The position numbers and the translations under genes were made by a program. From contig NZ_JAFQ01000004.1 in NCBI RefSeq assembly GCF_000526215.1, positions 6,944,001-7,008,000 on the forward strand: a DNA stretch of 64,000 bases. The letters run 5' to 3'. This document shows, one piece after another, positions 1-7,758 of this stretch (position 1 is the first letter of the stretch; each line of letters starts with the position of its first letter). The notes under the pieces were generated by a model. That model was not told where the DNA came from. It saw nothing but the letters and a program-made list of their open reading frames with translations, and did not search any database. The stretch is from Nocardia sp. BMG51109. GTDB taxonomy: Bacteria; Actinomycetota; Actinomycetes; Mycobacteriales; Mycobacteriaceae.

Positions 1-646
1 TTCGAGGGTCTACGGGTGCGAGGTACCGAGCGGCGGCAGGCATCGCGTAGTACCTCCTTCCAGCGGAAACGAGCTTGCGGGCGAATGTCTTTGCGTCGCT
101 GAAGGTTAACAACGGTCAAGCAAATCGTTCGCTGGATCGCAGCGCGCACCGCAACACTGCCGGGGAAACACCGGTATCGCGACCACAACCATCAACGCTG
201 GTCACAGAGCAGATCCCGGCCACAGCCGACCCAACCGCCGCGCTTTCGAATCTCGATGATCCGAAGAACCGTGCCCTCGATTACCCTCGATGTGAGGTCC
301 CCGTGAGGCCGGTCCGATCCGGCGATGCCGAAGCATGATTTTGTCAGTGTGTGGTGCCGCCGAAGTTGTGGTCGGAGGGTGGATTTCGGGCCCCGGTCCG
401 GCGATCCTGTTGCAAGAATCGTCCTGTGAGTGACACCCGGTGAACACGATTGTCGACAAACGGTCGACACCGAGCTTGCGCCCAAGCAAGCGCTTGAGCA
501 GTGGGGGCTGACGGCAATCACCGCGCCGCCGCGGCGGCTGCTCGGCACCGAAACGATAGTCATGCAAAGCCTCGTACAACGCGTTTGGCCGGTTTCGGTA
601 TCCGTGTGCACAGGCGTGGAGCATGGGAAGCCGGTGGCGTCCGGTT
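1..646. other. Region without a recognisable gene
   Basis: Several overlapping open frames exist on both strands, but none has a convincing ribosome binding site, codon pattern or recognisable family. A minus-strand frame (about 202-624) opens with a stretch that vaguely resembles a transposase tail, but I cannot name a family. It is best read as decayed intergenic DNA next to the oxidoreductase fragment that follows. Confidence 0.5.
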
Positions 647-871
647 TCAGACGTGGAGAACGGCGGGGGCCAGGCGTTCGATGAGGTCGACGGTGGCGGG
701 CAGATCGGGGGCGACGGGGTTGATCAGGATGTGGTCGGCTCCTGCGGTGAGGTGTTTGCGCAGGCGGGTGGCGATGGCCGATTCGTCGCCGTAGGCGATG
801 ATGGCGTCGATGACCGTGGTGACCTGTTCGGCGGTGTAGCCGAGCCGGATCAGGTTGCGGCCGTAGGGTGA
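647..871 (-). pseudogene. 3' fragment of an LLM-class F420/FMN-dependent oxidoreductase
   Basis: The last 74 codons of this frame read like the C-terminus of a luciferase-like (TIM-barrel) F420-dependent oxidoreductase. There is an R-L-G-Y-T segment, then a helix with Y-G-D-E-S-A-I, then L-T-A-G-A-D-H, which is the usual final strand and helix. Upstream of codon 1 of this stretch the homology stops abruptly and the frame becomes an Arg-rich shadow, so the first three quarters of the gene (usually about 280-300 aa) are missing. No start or ribosome binding site is visible. I call it a deletion remnant rather than a functional gene. Confidence 0.6.
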
Positions 872-914
872 ACCGGCGGCGCGCCTACGCCGAGGGCGTC
901 GCGGCCAGAGCATC

Positions 915-1050
915 TCATGCTCTGCAGCCGGTGCCGTGCGGCGCACCGCGTCTGGCGCCGCGGCGCGCGTACCAGAGCCACGCGACGACGATTCCCGGCG
1001 CCGAGCAGCAAGAAAGAGGCAGCGGTCCCGCCCACGTATCGGACTGCCAT
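915..1050 (-). pseudogene. Possible frameshifted small membrane protein
   Basis: From an ATG at 1050 the frame encodes a Gly/Ala/Leu hydrophobic helix ending L-L-L-G-A-G. Shifting by one base at about 993 continues it as I-V-V-A-W-L-W-Y-A-R-R and a basic tail ending at 915. Joined, this gives a typical one-helix membrane protein of about 44 aa. Without the shift neither half makes sense. Ribosome binding site support is weak, so this could be coincidence in decayed DNA. Confidence 0.25.
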
Positions 1051-1135
1051 TCCCGGCGCGCCCCCTGCGGGTGCGCCCCACGCATGGCTGCATGCGCGGG
1101 CTGCCGGCAACTCGGGGATCGTGGCCGCCTCTGAT

Positions 1136-1405
1136 TCAGGCCCCGGCTGGCTGGGTGTAGTCGAAATACCAGCCGTACCCCTTGTTGTCGAAGTTTCCTT
1201 CGCGGCACTCACTCACCGCTTTCAGCGGCCACGCGTGGTCGTGACCCTGCTGGCACAATTCGCGGCTCGGGTACGGTCCCTCGTGCACCAACTCGCCCGG
1301 GTAGGCCGCCGCCGTGACGGGCATTGCCAGGCCTATTGCAACAGTGAGGATTGCCGGCGCCGTAACGCGAAGGACAGCGGTCGTGCGGGCATTCGTGTTC
1401 GACAT
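1136..1405 (-). CDS. Small secreted protein, function unknown
   Basis: This 89-aa protein starts at ATG 1405, preceded by a GAAAGGA-type ribosome binding site. Residues 1-34 form a Sec signal peptide: a basic N-terminus, a hydrophobic core around residues 12-30 and an A-A-A-Y cleavage region. The mature part is about 55 aa, with two cysteines (residues 51 and 67) that could pair, and is rich in aromatic residues near the end. Similar short exported proteins are common in Nocardia and mycobacteria without known function. It lies 134 bp downstream of the BNR lipoprotein gene on the same strand. I do not recognise a family. Confidence 0.65.
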   Translation of the reverse strand: MSNTNARTTAVLRVTAPAILTVAIGLAMPVTAAAYPGELVHEGPYPSRELCQQGHDHAWPLKAVSECREGNFDNKGYGWYFDYTQPAGA

Positions 1406-1539
1406 CTGTGATGATCCTTTCGGGTTGTGTCGGACGGGCTCTGTGATCGGCTGAACGATCCGGTGACAGAGACGCAAATCGGTCCGCTTTCGGTTCGCCT
1501 GGCAATACCCGACGCGGGGAGGTTCTGCTGCGGCGGTGT

Positions 1540-3822
1540 TCATCGTGTGCTCGCGTCGGCGACGACTCTGGCGCTGTGACGGATGAGCATGACGGGGTCG
1601 CCTATCAGGGGGTCCATCGTGACCAGCAGATCGTCGCCAAGGACGGAGACTGTGGTGGTCGAACCGTTCTGGACACTCGGTACGCGGCGTGGTGTCCAGG
1701 TGATTCCGTCCGCGGACAGCCATAGTGCCGGGCCGGTGTGTGTGCGGTCCGACCATGATCCGGTAGCGGCGAATCCGCCGGGAACCGCGACGGGTGCCCC
1801 GATGGTTCGGCCTGGTTCCGCGCGCGCGACCTCGGTCCAGTCGGTCCCGTTATCCGAACGCAGCATGACATTTCGTCCCTCGGTTCGTGCGTTGACAACA
1901 ACGCTTGCTCCCGAGACCGCGCAGCCGCCGATGCTCCCGTCGCCCTCGGCGAGCGCACCGAGGTGGACACGGTGCCACCCTGTGGGCTGCGACCGCCACA
2001 CGGCAGGCTGGTATCTGCTGCTGTTGGAGACTTCTGCCCAGCCGACGCCCAGGGATGTCCCGTCCGGCAATGCGCAGACGTCGGTGAGGCTGGTTCGTAG
2101 CGGTCCGCCACCGAACTCGCCGACTTCTCGGACCCAGTCCTGGCCGTTGCTTGATGTCCACACCGCAGCGTGCTCCGAGGATTCCAGATCCGTACTCGCA
2201 CGATACGTGCCGACGGCGGTCCAGATCGAGCCGGTCTTGCGCACAGAGTTGATCGCTGTCGACCCGGTCGTATCGAATCCCTGAATCGTCTGCCAGGGCG
2301 CGTCGGGGTTCGGCCGATACCAGCCTCGGGCTATGTTCCGATCCGCGGCGAACTCGATTCCGACGGTGACCGTGGCACCGCCCTCGGCCGACACCACCTT
2401 CGTGTTCACCAGGCCTGCGGCGTCCGGAGGATCCCAGTTGCGTTGCTCGAGCCGGTTTCCTGTCATGTGGACGAGTCGGCCTTCGGCCGAACTGATGTAG
2501 CCCCAGTCCGCGCGGGGGGTGAACACCCGTCGCTGAGTGAACAGCAGAGCCTGCTGCGATGCCAGCGGGGCGGTCGTGTCGAAGACATCATCGTGCGTGC
2601 TCAGGGTCTGCCCGTCGGTCCACGTGCTCCCTGTCGAACGCCCGAAGCGGGCTTCTCCCGAGCTGAGGACGGCCGTGACCGTGTCGTCGTTCACCGCAAT
2701 CGCGGCGCCGCCGACCCCGAGGCCGGAGTTGACCGTGGTTTCGCCGAGGTAGCTCCACCCGCGGTCGGGACCGCGGCGGAACACGGCGCTACCCGGCGCG
2801 GTCTGGCCCGCGGCGATGACGGCCACCACGCCATCACGCACGGTCGGCACGTCGAGCCACGTGGACAGCGAACCGTCGGTACGGAAACGACTGTCCGACG
2901 GAGGCGCCGGCACCGGCTCCAGCCGCCACGCGGAGCCCTCATGTGAAGCCCAGGCGGCCGGTATCAGCGGTGCGGCCGGGGAGGTGTCGCGACGGACCGC
3001 GCCGGTGGCGACATATTCGCTGCCGGTCCAGACCGCGCCACCGACATAACCGCCCCGATCGGCAATCGTTGCCGGGGCGCTCCAGGTCTTCCCGCTGTCG
3101 ATCGACCGGTAGCTCACCGTCGCCGCAGACGCCCCTTCGGGTCCGGGCGAGGCCACCAGAACCAGCGAGTTCCCTTCTCCCAGAATTCTTTTCACGTTGA
3201 GCACATCGTCGTCTCCGGGCCGCGGTAACTCGATAAGGGACGCGTTGGCGCCGTCGTGGTCCAGCCGGAGTGCTCGGGCCGCGCCGCGACTGTCCGTACC
3301 GGCCAGGACGATTGTCTTTCCCGCCACATAGGCGTCGGTGATCCGATATTGCTCGGCGAAGTCGTCGAGGAGCGGTACTTCCGTCCAATGTCTGCGGTCC
3401 GCGGATGTCCAGAGCCTGCTGGCCAATACTCCGCCCGACCACACGACACCGGCGAGGGCTACCAGTTCGCGCCCTCCCCGCAACACGCCGGTGAACGAGC
3501 CGGTGAAGTCCGGCGCCACCGGTGTCCGTATCCAGGTGCCGGCGTCGTCGGACAGCCACACGGTCGGCGCAGCACCCGAACCCGGTTGTGCCACACTGCC
3601 TCCGGTGATCCACGGCAGCCCCGCCTCGCCCGCGATGATCACGTCCGCGTCGACCACGGGTTGACTGCGCCGCATCCATTGCGGAACCTGCACCTGCTCA
3701 ACGTCCAGTTGCGGAACAGGATTCGCTTCGCGGGTCGGTTGCGGCCCTGCGCACGAGACCGGTAGCAGGACGGCGGTCAGCAGGAGAAGCGCGCCGACAA
3801 CGCTCCTGATTCGTCGATTCAT
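1540..3822 (-). CDS. BNR/sialidase-like repeat lipoprotein
   Basis: This is a 760-aa exported protein. The start is ATG 3822, because the signal peptide follows immediately: basic M-N-R-R, a Leu-rich core and a lipobox-like L-P-V-S-C with Cys at residue 24, so it is probably anchored in the outer leaflet as a lipoprotein. The body is made of many repeats with the S-x-D-x-G-x-x-W (Asp-box/BNR) pattern, for example T-S-A-D-R-R-H-W, S-I-D-S-G-K-T-W, S-S-N-G-Q-D-W and S-A-D-G-I-T-W. These predict a beta-propeller as in sialidases and other surface binding proteins. No sialidase active-site Arg triad is evident, so a binding role is more likely than an enzyme. Its start is 29 bp after the stop of the WXG-like gene, so the two are probably co-transcribed. 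Confidence 0.75.
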   Translation of the reverse strand: MNRRIRSVVGALLLLTAVLLPVSCAGPQPTREANPVPQLDVEQVQVPQWMRRSQPVVDADVIIAGEAGLPWITGGSVAQPGSGAAPTVWLSDDAGTWIRTPVAPDFTGSFTGVLRGGRELVALAGVVWSGGVLASRLWTSADRRHWTEVPLLDDFAEQYRITDAYVAGKTIVLAGTDSRGAARALRLDHDGANASLIELPRPGDDDVLNVKRILGEGNSLVLVASPGPEGASAATVSYRSIDSGKTWSAPATIADRGGYVGGAVWTGSEYVATGAVRRDTSPAAPLIPAAWASHEGSAWRLEPVPAPPSDSRFRTDGSLSTWLDVPTVRDGVVAVIAAGQTAPGSAVFRRGPDRGWSYLGETTVNSGLGVGGAAIAVNDDTVTAVLSSGEARFGRSTGSTWTDGQTLSTHDDVFDTTAPLASQQALLFTQRRVFTPRADWGYISSAEGRLVHMTGNRLEQRNWDPPDAAGLVNTKVVSAEGGATVTVGIEFAADRNIARGWYRPNPDAPWQTIQGFDTTGSTAINSVRKTGSIWTAVGTYRASTDLESSEHAAVWTSSNGQDWVREVGEFGGGPLRTSLTDVCALPDGTSLGVGWAEVSNSSRYQPAVWRSQPTGWHRVHLGALAEGDGSIGGCAVSGASVVVNARTEGRNVMLRSDNGTDWTEVARAEPGRTIGAPVAVPGGFAATGSWSDRTHTGPALWLSADGITWTPRRVPSVQNGSTTTVSVLGDDLLVTMDPLIGDPVMLIRHSARVVADASTR

Positions 3823-3851
3823 CTGGGTCTCGTAATCCGTGTCATCCGCCC

Positions 3852-4985
3852 TCACGAGGCGTCTACTCGAAACTCGGGTGACGCGCATTGAACCCAGACG
3901 GCGTCATCGAACCCGAATCGCAAAGCGCCTTGATCGACCAGAACCCTGGCCGGAAGCTCGAAAGAAGTGCTGATATCCGCCACGGGCTTTTGCGGGTCGT
4001 AGTCGAGTGCGGAGCGGATCCGTGTCAGGGCATCGTCTATCGACGCTTGTCGCTGATCCGCACCACGCCGAATCGCGTCGATTTCGGCCGCACAGTCGTC
4101 TCCGGCGAGACTGCCGTACTCGGTTGTCGCCCAGATGCCCAGCGGGAAGGTACCCGCATGCCGCGTAGTCGGCTTCATCAGCCCGCCGTACAGCGACATC
4201 GCCTGGTTGAGAACGACCCGTTCGAGAAATTCTCCCGCTCGTTCCACGAGGAGACCGACTCGGTCGGCGTATTCGCTGCGGCCGAGGAGGCTCTGCTGTA
4301 GTGGCAGCATCGCCTCGTGAAACGAGCGGGCCGCGGCACCCGACCAGGTCTCTCCGATCCATCGGGTGGTTCCTGCCAGATTCTCGCCGGCCACATAGTC
4401 ATTGGTGCCCAGCCGGCGAATGGCGATCCCGACAGTACGTAGAATCTCCCAGTCGGCACGTAGTGGATCGAGGTAGTCGGCGACCGGCCGCAGTCCTACC
4501 GATTGGCTCAATGCGTCTTCCATTGCGCCGATCACCTCGGCGCACTCGGAGATCAGTTTGCGTAGTTCGAACGACTCGGGCTGCTCCGACTGCAAAGAAG
4601 GAAGCTGGATATCCGAATAACGTTGTGAGCCGATACTCTGTGGAACAGGATCCGGTGCCGCGGAGGCGAATCTCGAATCGTAGCCGACGGCGCTCAGCAT
4701 AGCCGCATTGCCTTCCTCGTGTCCGTCATAAGATCGCGCTGCACGACCCGAGGAAGTGCCGATATATCGAATCGAGTCACTGTTCACTCGAATATCTGCG
4801 AAATACTGTGACGCGAATGCATCCAATGCCGCCTCCACTGTGGACAGCAGATCCCCACGATAAGCGTCCTGGAGTGTCACGGCGTGTGCGAGCCGGTTCG
4901 CGTTCACAGTCAGATTGCCTGCGGCATCGGCGAGATCGAGTTCCAAACCATGGAGCTTGTCCAGGTCGGTCGAGAAAGAAGTCAT
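3852..4985 (-). CDS. WXG100-like helical protein (possible type VII secretion substrate)
   Basis: This is a 377-aa, mostly alpha-helical protein. The start is ATG 4985, with a GGAGCT ribosome binding site just upstream. An N-terminal helical segment (about residues 5-65) is followed by a central variable part. Around residues 210-270 there is a helix-turn-helix hairpin with W-S-G-A-A-A-R-S-F, the W-x-G turn of WXG100/EsxA-type proteins, followed by a long amphipathic helix. No Sec signal is present, as expected for ESX substrates. It sits between a 236-aa unknown gene (23 bp upstream) and a surface lipoprotein gene (29 bp downstream) on one transcript. The family assignment rests on the hairpin only, and no secretion machinery lies in the window. 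Confidence 0.55.
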   Translation of the reverse strand: MTSFSTDLDKLHGLELDLADAAGNLTVNANRLAHAVTLQDAYRGDLLSTVEAALDAFASQYFADIRVNSDSIRYIGTSSGRAARSYDGHEEGNAAMLSAVGYDSRFASAAPDPVPQSIGSQRYSDIQLPSLQSEQPESFELRKLISECAEVIGAMEDALSQSVGLRPVADYLDPLRADWEILRTVGIAIRRLGTNDYVAGENLAGTTRWIGETWSGAAARSFHEAMLPLQQSLLGRSEYADRVGLLVERAGEFLERVVLNQAMSLYGGLMKPTTRHAGTFPLGIWATTEYGSLAGDDCAAEIDAIRRGADQRQASIDDALTRIRSALDYDPQKPVADISTSFELPARVLVDQGALRFGFDDAVWVQCASPEFRVDAS

Positions 4986-5008
4986 CCGAGCTCCTGAAAG
5001 TTGGGCTT

Positions 5009-5719
5009 TTAGATCAGCACATTCCGCACGGACCATGGATCCCCGAGGAGGTGCCTGGTATCTCCGATTGTCTTGAACCTTCTCGCCATGCCGTACTCCT
5101 CGAGTTCCAGCAGGCCGCGGGTATATGTCTTGTTCTTCCCCGGCGCGTCATTCGGGTCGTCGTAATCGTGATACTTGTACACATCGTGGATGAACACACA
5201 GAAAGTTATCCTGGCCTCGAGTTGGGGCCCGCCCTCATGTTTCTTGATGATGACCTCTGCGCCGACACCGAGGGAGTAGTCACCCAGTGACGTAGCCACG
5301 TCGGCGGCTATCGGATCCGACGGCCATTCGGCAGTGGGCGCCTTTTCGACTACTTTCCAGTCCTTCATTCGCACCGAATGAACCGTGTTCAGATTTCTCG
5401 GATCCTGAGCCAGGACACGCACAGTCCCGATGATCTCCTCGAGACAGTCATGGATTGCGTTCCGTGCCTTGTCGACCGACAGCACCTCGTCGACCTCGCG
5501 TGCTTTCAGCGATACGACAAGTCCTCTTTCCCGATTATTCAGGTAGATTGAAAAAAGGCGTAACGAAATAGTCGATCCAGCTAGCGCAAAATGCTGTAGA
5601 GCTGCGGCCGCTCGCCCCATGTAGGCCGATGCCTTCCAGAAATCCCAGCCTGTCGCCCTGCGTGTGCCGAATACGTTGTCAAGGTCGATGTGTTCATGCT
5701 CCGGTGGTTCGAATGACAA
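5009..5719 (-). CDS. Conserved hypothetical protein, 236 aa
   Basis: I do not recognise this protein. It starts at ATG 5719, 12 bp after the stop of the upstream secreted-inhibitor gene. The composition is that of a soluble mixed alpha/beta protein with no signal peptide or membrane helix. The C-terminal third has H-D-V-Y-K-Y-H-D-Y-D-D and an ending G-D-P-W-S-V-R-N. Being placed directly before a WXG-like gene, it could be a partner, chaperone or immunity-like protein for that product, but this is inference from position only. Confidence 0.6.
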   Translation of the reverse strand: MSFEPPEHEHIDLDNVFGTRRATGWDFWKASAYMGRAAAALQHFALAGSTISLRLFSIYLNNRERGLVVSLKAREVDEVLSVDKARNAIHDCLEEIIGTVRVLAQDPRNLNTVHSVRMKDWKVVEKAPTAEWPSDPIAADVATSLGDYSLGVGAEVIIKKHEGGPQLEARITFCVFIHDVYKYHDYDDPNDAPGKNKTYTRGLLELEEYGMARRFKTIGDTRHLLGDPWSVRNVLI

Positions 5720-5731
5720 CTTCGCTCCCTG

Positions 5732-6109
5732 CTAGAAAGCCGAAGCGCTAATCGAGTACGACGTATATCCGAGATCCGAATAGTACTGCCCCGGCTCCAC
5801 GGTGATACCGCTTCCCATGCAGTCCTCGCTGTTCCAGAACCGCTGTCGTTCGCTGCTGCGGTTCCATACCGACCTCGCGCCTCTGAATATGTGCAGGCAC
5901 ACCGCCGGTACGGGTGCGTCGGCGTGTTCGGTACCGGAGTAGTCGGTGTCTTCGTACCAGCACAACGCGCGGTCCGGGCATTCGATCGGGGGAATAACCG
6001 CGTGAGCGGAGTCGGTCGACAGTGTTGTCGCCCAGACCGCGGCGACGGCCGCGGCAACGGCGATTCGCGCCGGCCTTCCTTTTCGGCCACTTGCCCCTGC
6101 TGTTCTCAT
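5732..6109 (-). CDS. Secreted peptidase inhibitor I36-like protein
   Basis: This is a 125-aa protein starting at ATG 6109. It has a Sec signal peptide (basic stretch to residue 15, Ala/Val-rich core, cleavage near S-A-H-A at about residue 36). The mature domain carries the pattern of the small beta-crystallin-like I36 inhibitor family: C-P-x-x-x-L-C-W-Y-E-D-x-D-Y-S-G near its start, four cysteines, and a C-terminal Y-Y-S-D-L-G-Y-x-S-Y-S. The prototype is the Streptomyces metalloprotease inhibitor SMPI, and most actinobacterial homologues are uncharacterised. It is the first gene of the minus-strand operon running down to position 1540 and faces the sigma factor gene across a 241-bp divergent spacer that probably holds both promoters. 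Confidence 0.7.
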   Translation of the reverse strand: MRTAGASGRKGRPARIAVAAAVAAVWATTLSTDSAHAVIPPIECPDRALCWYEDTDYSGTEHADAPVPAVCLHIFRGARSVWNRSSERQRFWNSEDCMGSGITVEPGQYYSDLGYTSYSISASAF

Positions 6110-6350
6110 GGTTCGCTGCTCCTGGTCGCGTCGCGTTGTCGGGTGTCGACACCCACAGTGGAGCGGTTTGTGACTGCGGGGTTCGCGGGCGAACCGTCCA
6201 CGACAGTTTTCGCGTCTCTGTTCCCGGGAGGTCGCTCGGATCGCCTGCATAGCGCTGTCGGGCCGCCGCCCCGTAGGTTCCATGGCAACCCCCGTGCCGA
6301 TGGTCACCCGCGCGGCACGGCAGCCGAGTCACATCAGGAGGGATCCCCAC

Positions 6351-7010
6351 GTGAGTACCGCCGCGCAGGATCCGCTCGACCAATGGTTGGGCAGGCCGAT
6401 CACCGAAGTACCTGCCGGACTGCGGCATGCCGTATTCGAGTACGCCGTCGGAGTCGGCCTCGCCGAAGCCACCACCTACGCGGCGCAGAAGGCTCGGTTT
6501 GCGCTCGGCGATGCCGATCCCGATATGCGCGACAGTTTCGAAGATGTCGCACAGGACGTCATCGTGGCGCTGACCTTGCCGTTGCCGCGCCAGCGTGTCC
6601 GGCATTGGCGGGCGGTGCTGTTGCAGCGGGTGCGGTGGCGAGTGCGGGATCTGCGACGAGATCGACTGGCAGCCAAGAGAACTCCAGGACAACGAGTCGA
6701 CTTCGACATCGCGGTCGCCCATCTCGACAACACCGCGGCCACGGACGACCGGGAGCGGTTCATTCTCCGTGAGGAGCTGGTCTGTGCCCTCGACACGGTG
6801 CCCGACCCGGAAACCCGGGCGGTATTGAAGGCCACGTTCGTGATCCCGACTCACGAGGCCGGTTACGACGTCCGCACCATCGGCGAGGTCGCCGCCCTGC
6901 TGGGGATGAGCCAATCCAAGGTCCGACGCCTGCGCGCGCAAGGGACACCAGTACTGCGACAGCTCCTCGCCCCAGGAACGGGATCGAATGCGAAGGGAAT
7001 CGAATCATGA
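6351..7010 (+). CDS. Sigma-70 family (ECF-like) RNA polymerase sigma factor
   Basis: This is a 219-aa protein. I choose GTG 6351 because an AGGAGGGAT ribosome binding site sits 6-7 bases before it; a longer frame opening at 6282 has no such site. Region 2 appears at about residues 55-110 (a D-S-F-E-D-V-A-Q-D-V helix, then a W-R-A-V-L-L-Q-R-V-R-W-R-V-R core-binding/-10 helix rich in Arg). Region 4 is at about 155-210, with the helix-turn-helix T-I-G-E-V-A-A-L-L-G-M-S-Q-S-K-V-R-R-L. Its stop overlaps the next start (ATGA), so it is co-translated with a 228-aa unknown protein and then the Lon/WD40 membrane protein. No anti-sigma factor of known type is visible. Confidence 0.75.
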   Translation: MSTAAQDPLDQWLGRPITEVPAGLRHAVFEYAVGVGLAEATTYAAQKARFALGDADPDMRDSFEDVAQDVIVALTLPLPRQRVRHWRAVLLQRVRWRVRDLRRDRLAAKRTPGQRVDFDIAVAHLDNTAATDDRERFILREELVCALDTVPDPETRAVLKATFVIPTHEAGYDVRTIGEVAALLGMSQSKVRRLRAQGTPVLRQLLAPGTGSNAKGIES

Positions 7011-7693
7011 CTTCAGACGATCGCGATCCACGCGACGCCCGGGCGCCGCTGGACCTCGACGACCTGCTGGCGGCGCTCGACACCGGCGATGCCGAACCGT
7101 ACGACGCCGAGAGCGTGGCGGCAGGGCAGCGGATCGCCGACCGGCTCACCCGGCAGTGGGCACGCGCCGGAGCGGATTCGGCCCTGGCGACCGTCACACC
7201 GATCGGCCCACGCCGGGCGGCGGTGCTGGCGGTGCCCGGATGGACCGAACAGGTGCGGGCGGCGGCATCCAGCATGGCCGGGCCTGTGCAGCGGGTTGTC
7301 GATCAGGAACTCGGGATCGAGTTCGTCAGGTCCGCGACGGGCGGGCACGAAACCTCGATTGCTGTCACGGCGTTCGGTGATCTGGTATCCGCGGGGGATG
7401 TGGTGCGCGTGCAGATCGGCAGCGGGACCGGCCGCACCGAGTTGCTGGTCGTGCTGTACGCCGACGAGAACGGTGACCTCGTCGGGCAGATCATCACCCC
7501 GGCCGTCACGATGTCCGACGATCTCGAAATCGCTGTCACCGCGGTGTCGGCGCTGTCGGACGACCACACGCGCGCCGTCACCGAGGCGGTGCGGACCTCA
7601 CCGACCCCGGGCCGCAACGCCTGGCGCCGCATCGCCAAACACCTCCCGGCCGATCACCCCGTACGGTCCGCGATCATCGACGGACTGCACTGA
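7007..7693 (+). CDS. Conserved hypothetical protein coupled to the sigma factor
   Basis: This is a 228-aa soluble protein with no signal or membrane helix. It begins at ATG 7007 inside the sigma-factor stop (4-bp overlap), so translation is coupled. The acidic N-terminus (residues 1-40) is followed by helices and, from about residue 95, a beta-rich domain with alternating hydrophobic strands (V-V-R-V-Q-I, L-L-V-V-L-Y, Q-I-I-T-P). The C-terminal 50 residues are basic and helical. Constant pairing with a sigma factor and a large WD40 protein suggests a regulatory or signal-relay role, possibly control of the sigma factor. I recognise no named family. Confidence 0.6.
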   Translation: MTSDDRDPRDARAPLDLDDLLAALDTGDAEPYDAESVAAGQRIADRLTRQWARAGADSALATVTPIGPRRAAVLAVPGWTEQVRAAASSMAGPVQRVVDQELGIEFVRSATGGHETSIAVTAFGDLVSAGDVVRVQIGSGTGRTELLVVLYADENGDLVGQIITPAVTMSDDLEIAVTAVSALSDDHTRAVTEAVRTSPTPGRNAWRRIAKHLPADHPVRSAIIDGLH

Positions 7694-7758
7694 CGTGCGA
7701 CACCCGCTCGGGCGGCTCCTCATATCGAGGTCGCAGTGTCGCCCTCGTGTGAAACGAG

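Noticed and set aside
192..624. Two overlapping minus-strand frames of about 140 aa, one opening with a transposase-tail-like stretch
   Set aside because: No ribosome binding site, no recognisable domain, and composition typical of out-of-frame GC-rich DNA.
1540..3822. Calling the BNR-repeat lipoprotein a true sialidase
   Set aside because: Asp-box repeats are present but the catalytic Arg triad, Tyr and Glu of sialidases could not be placed.
5748..6941. 397-aa minus-strand frame crossing the sigma factor gene
   Set aside because: It overlaps two well-supported genes on both strands and has low-complexity Arg/Gly composition.
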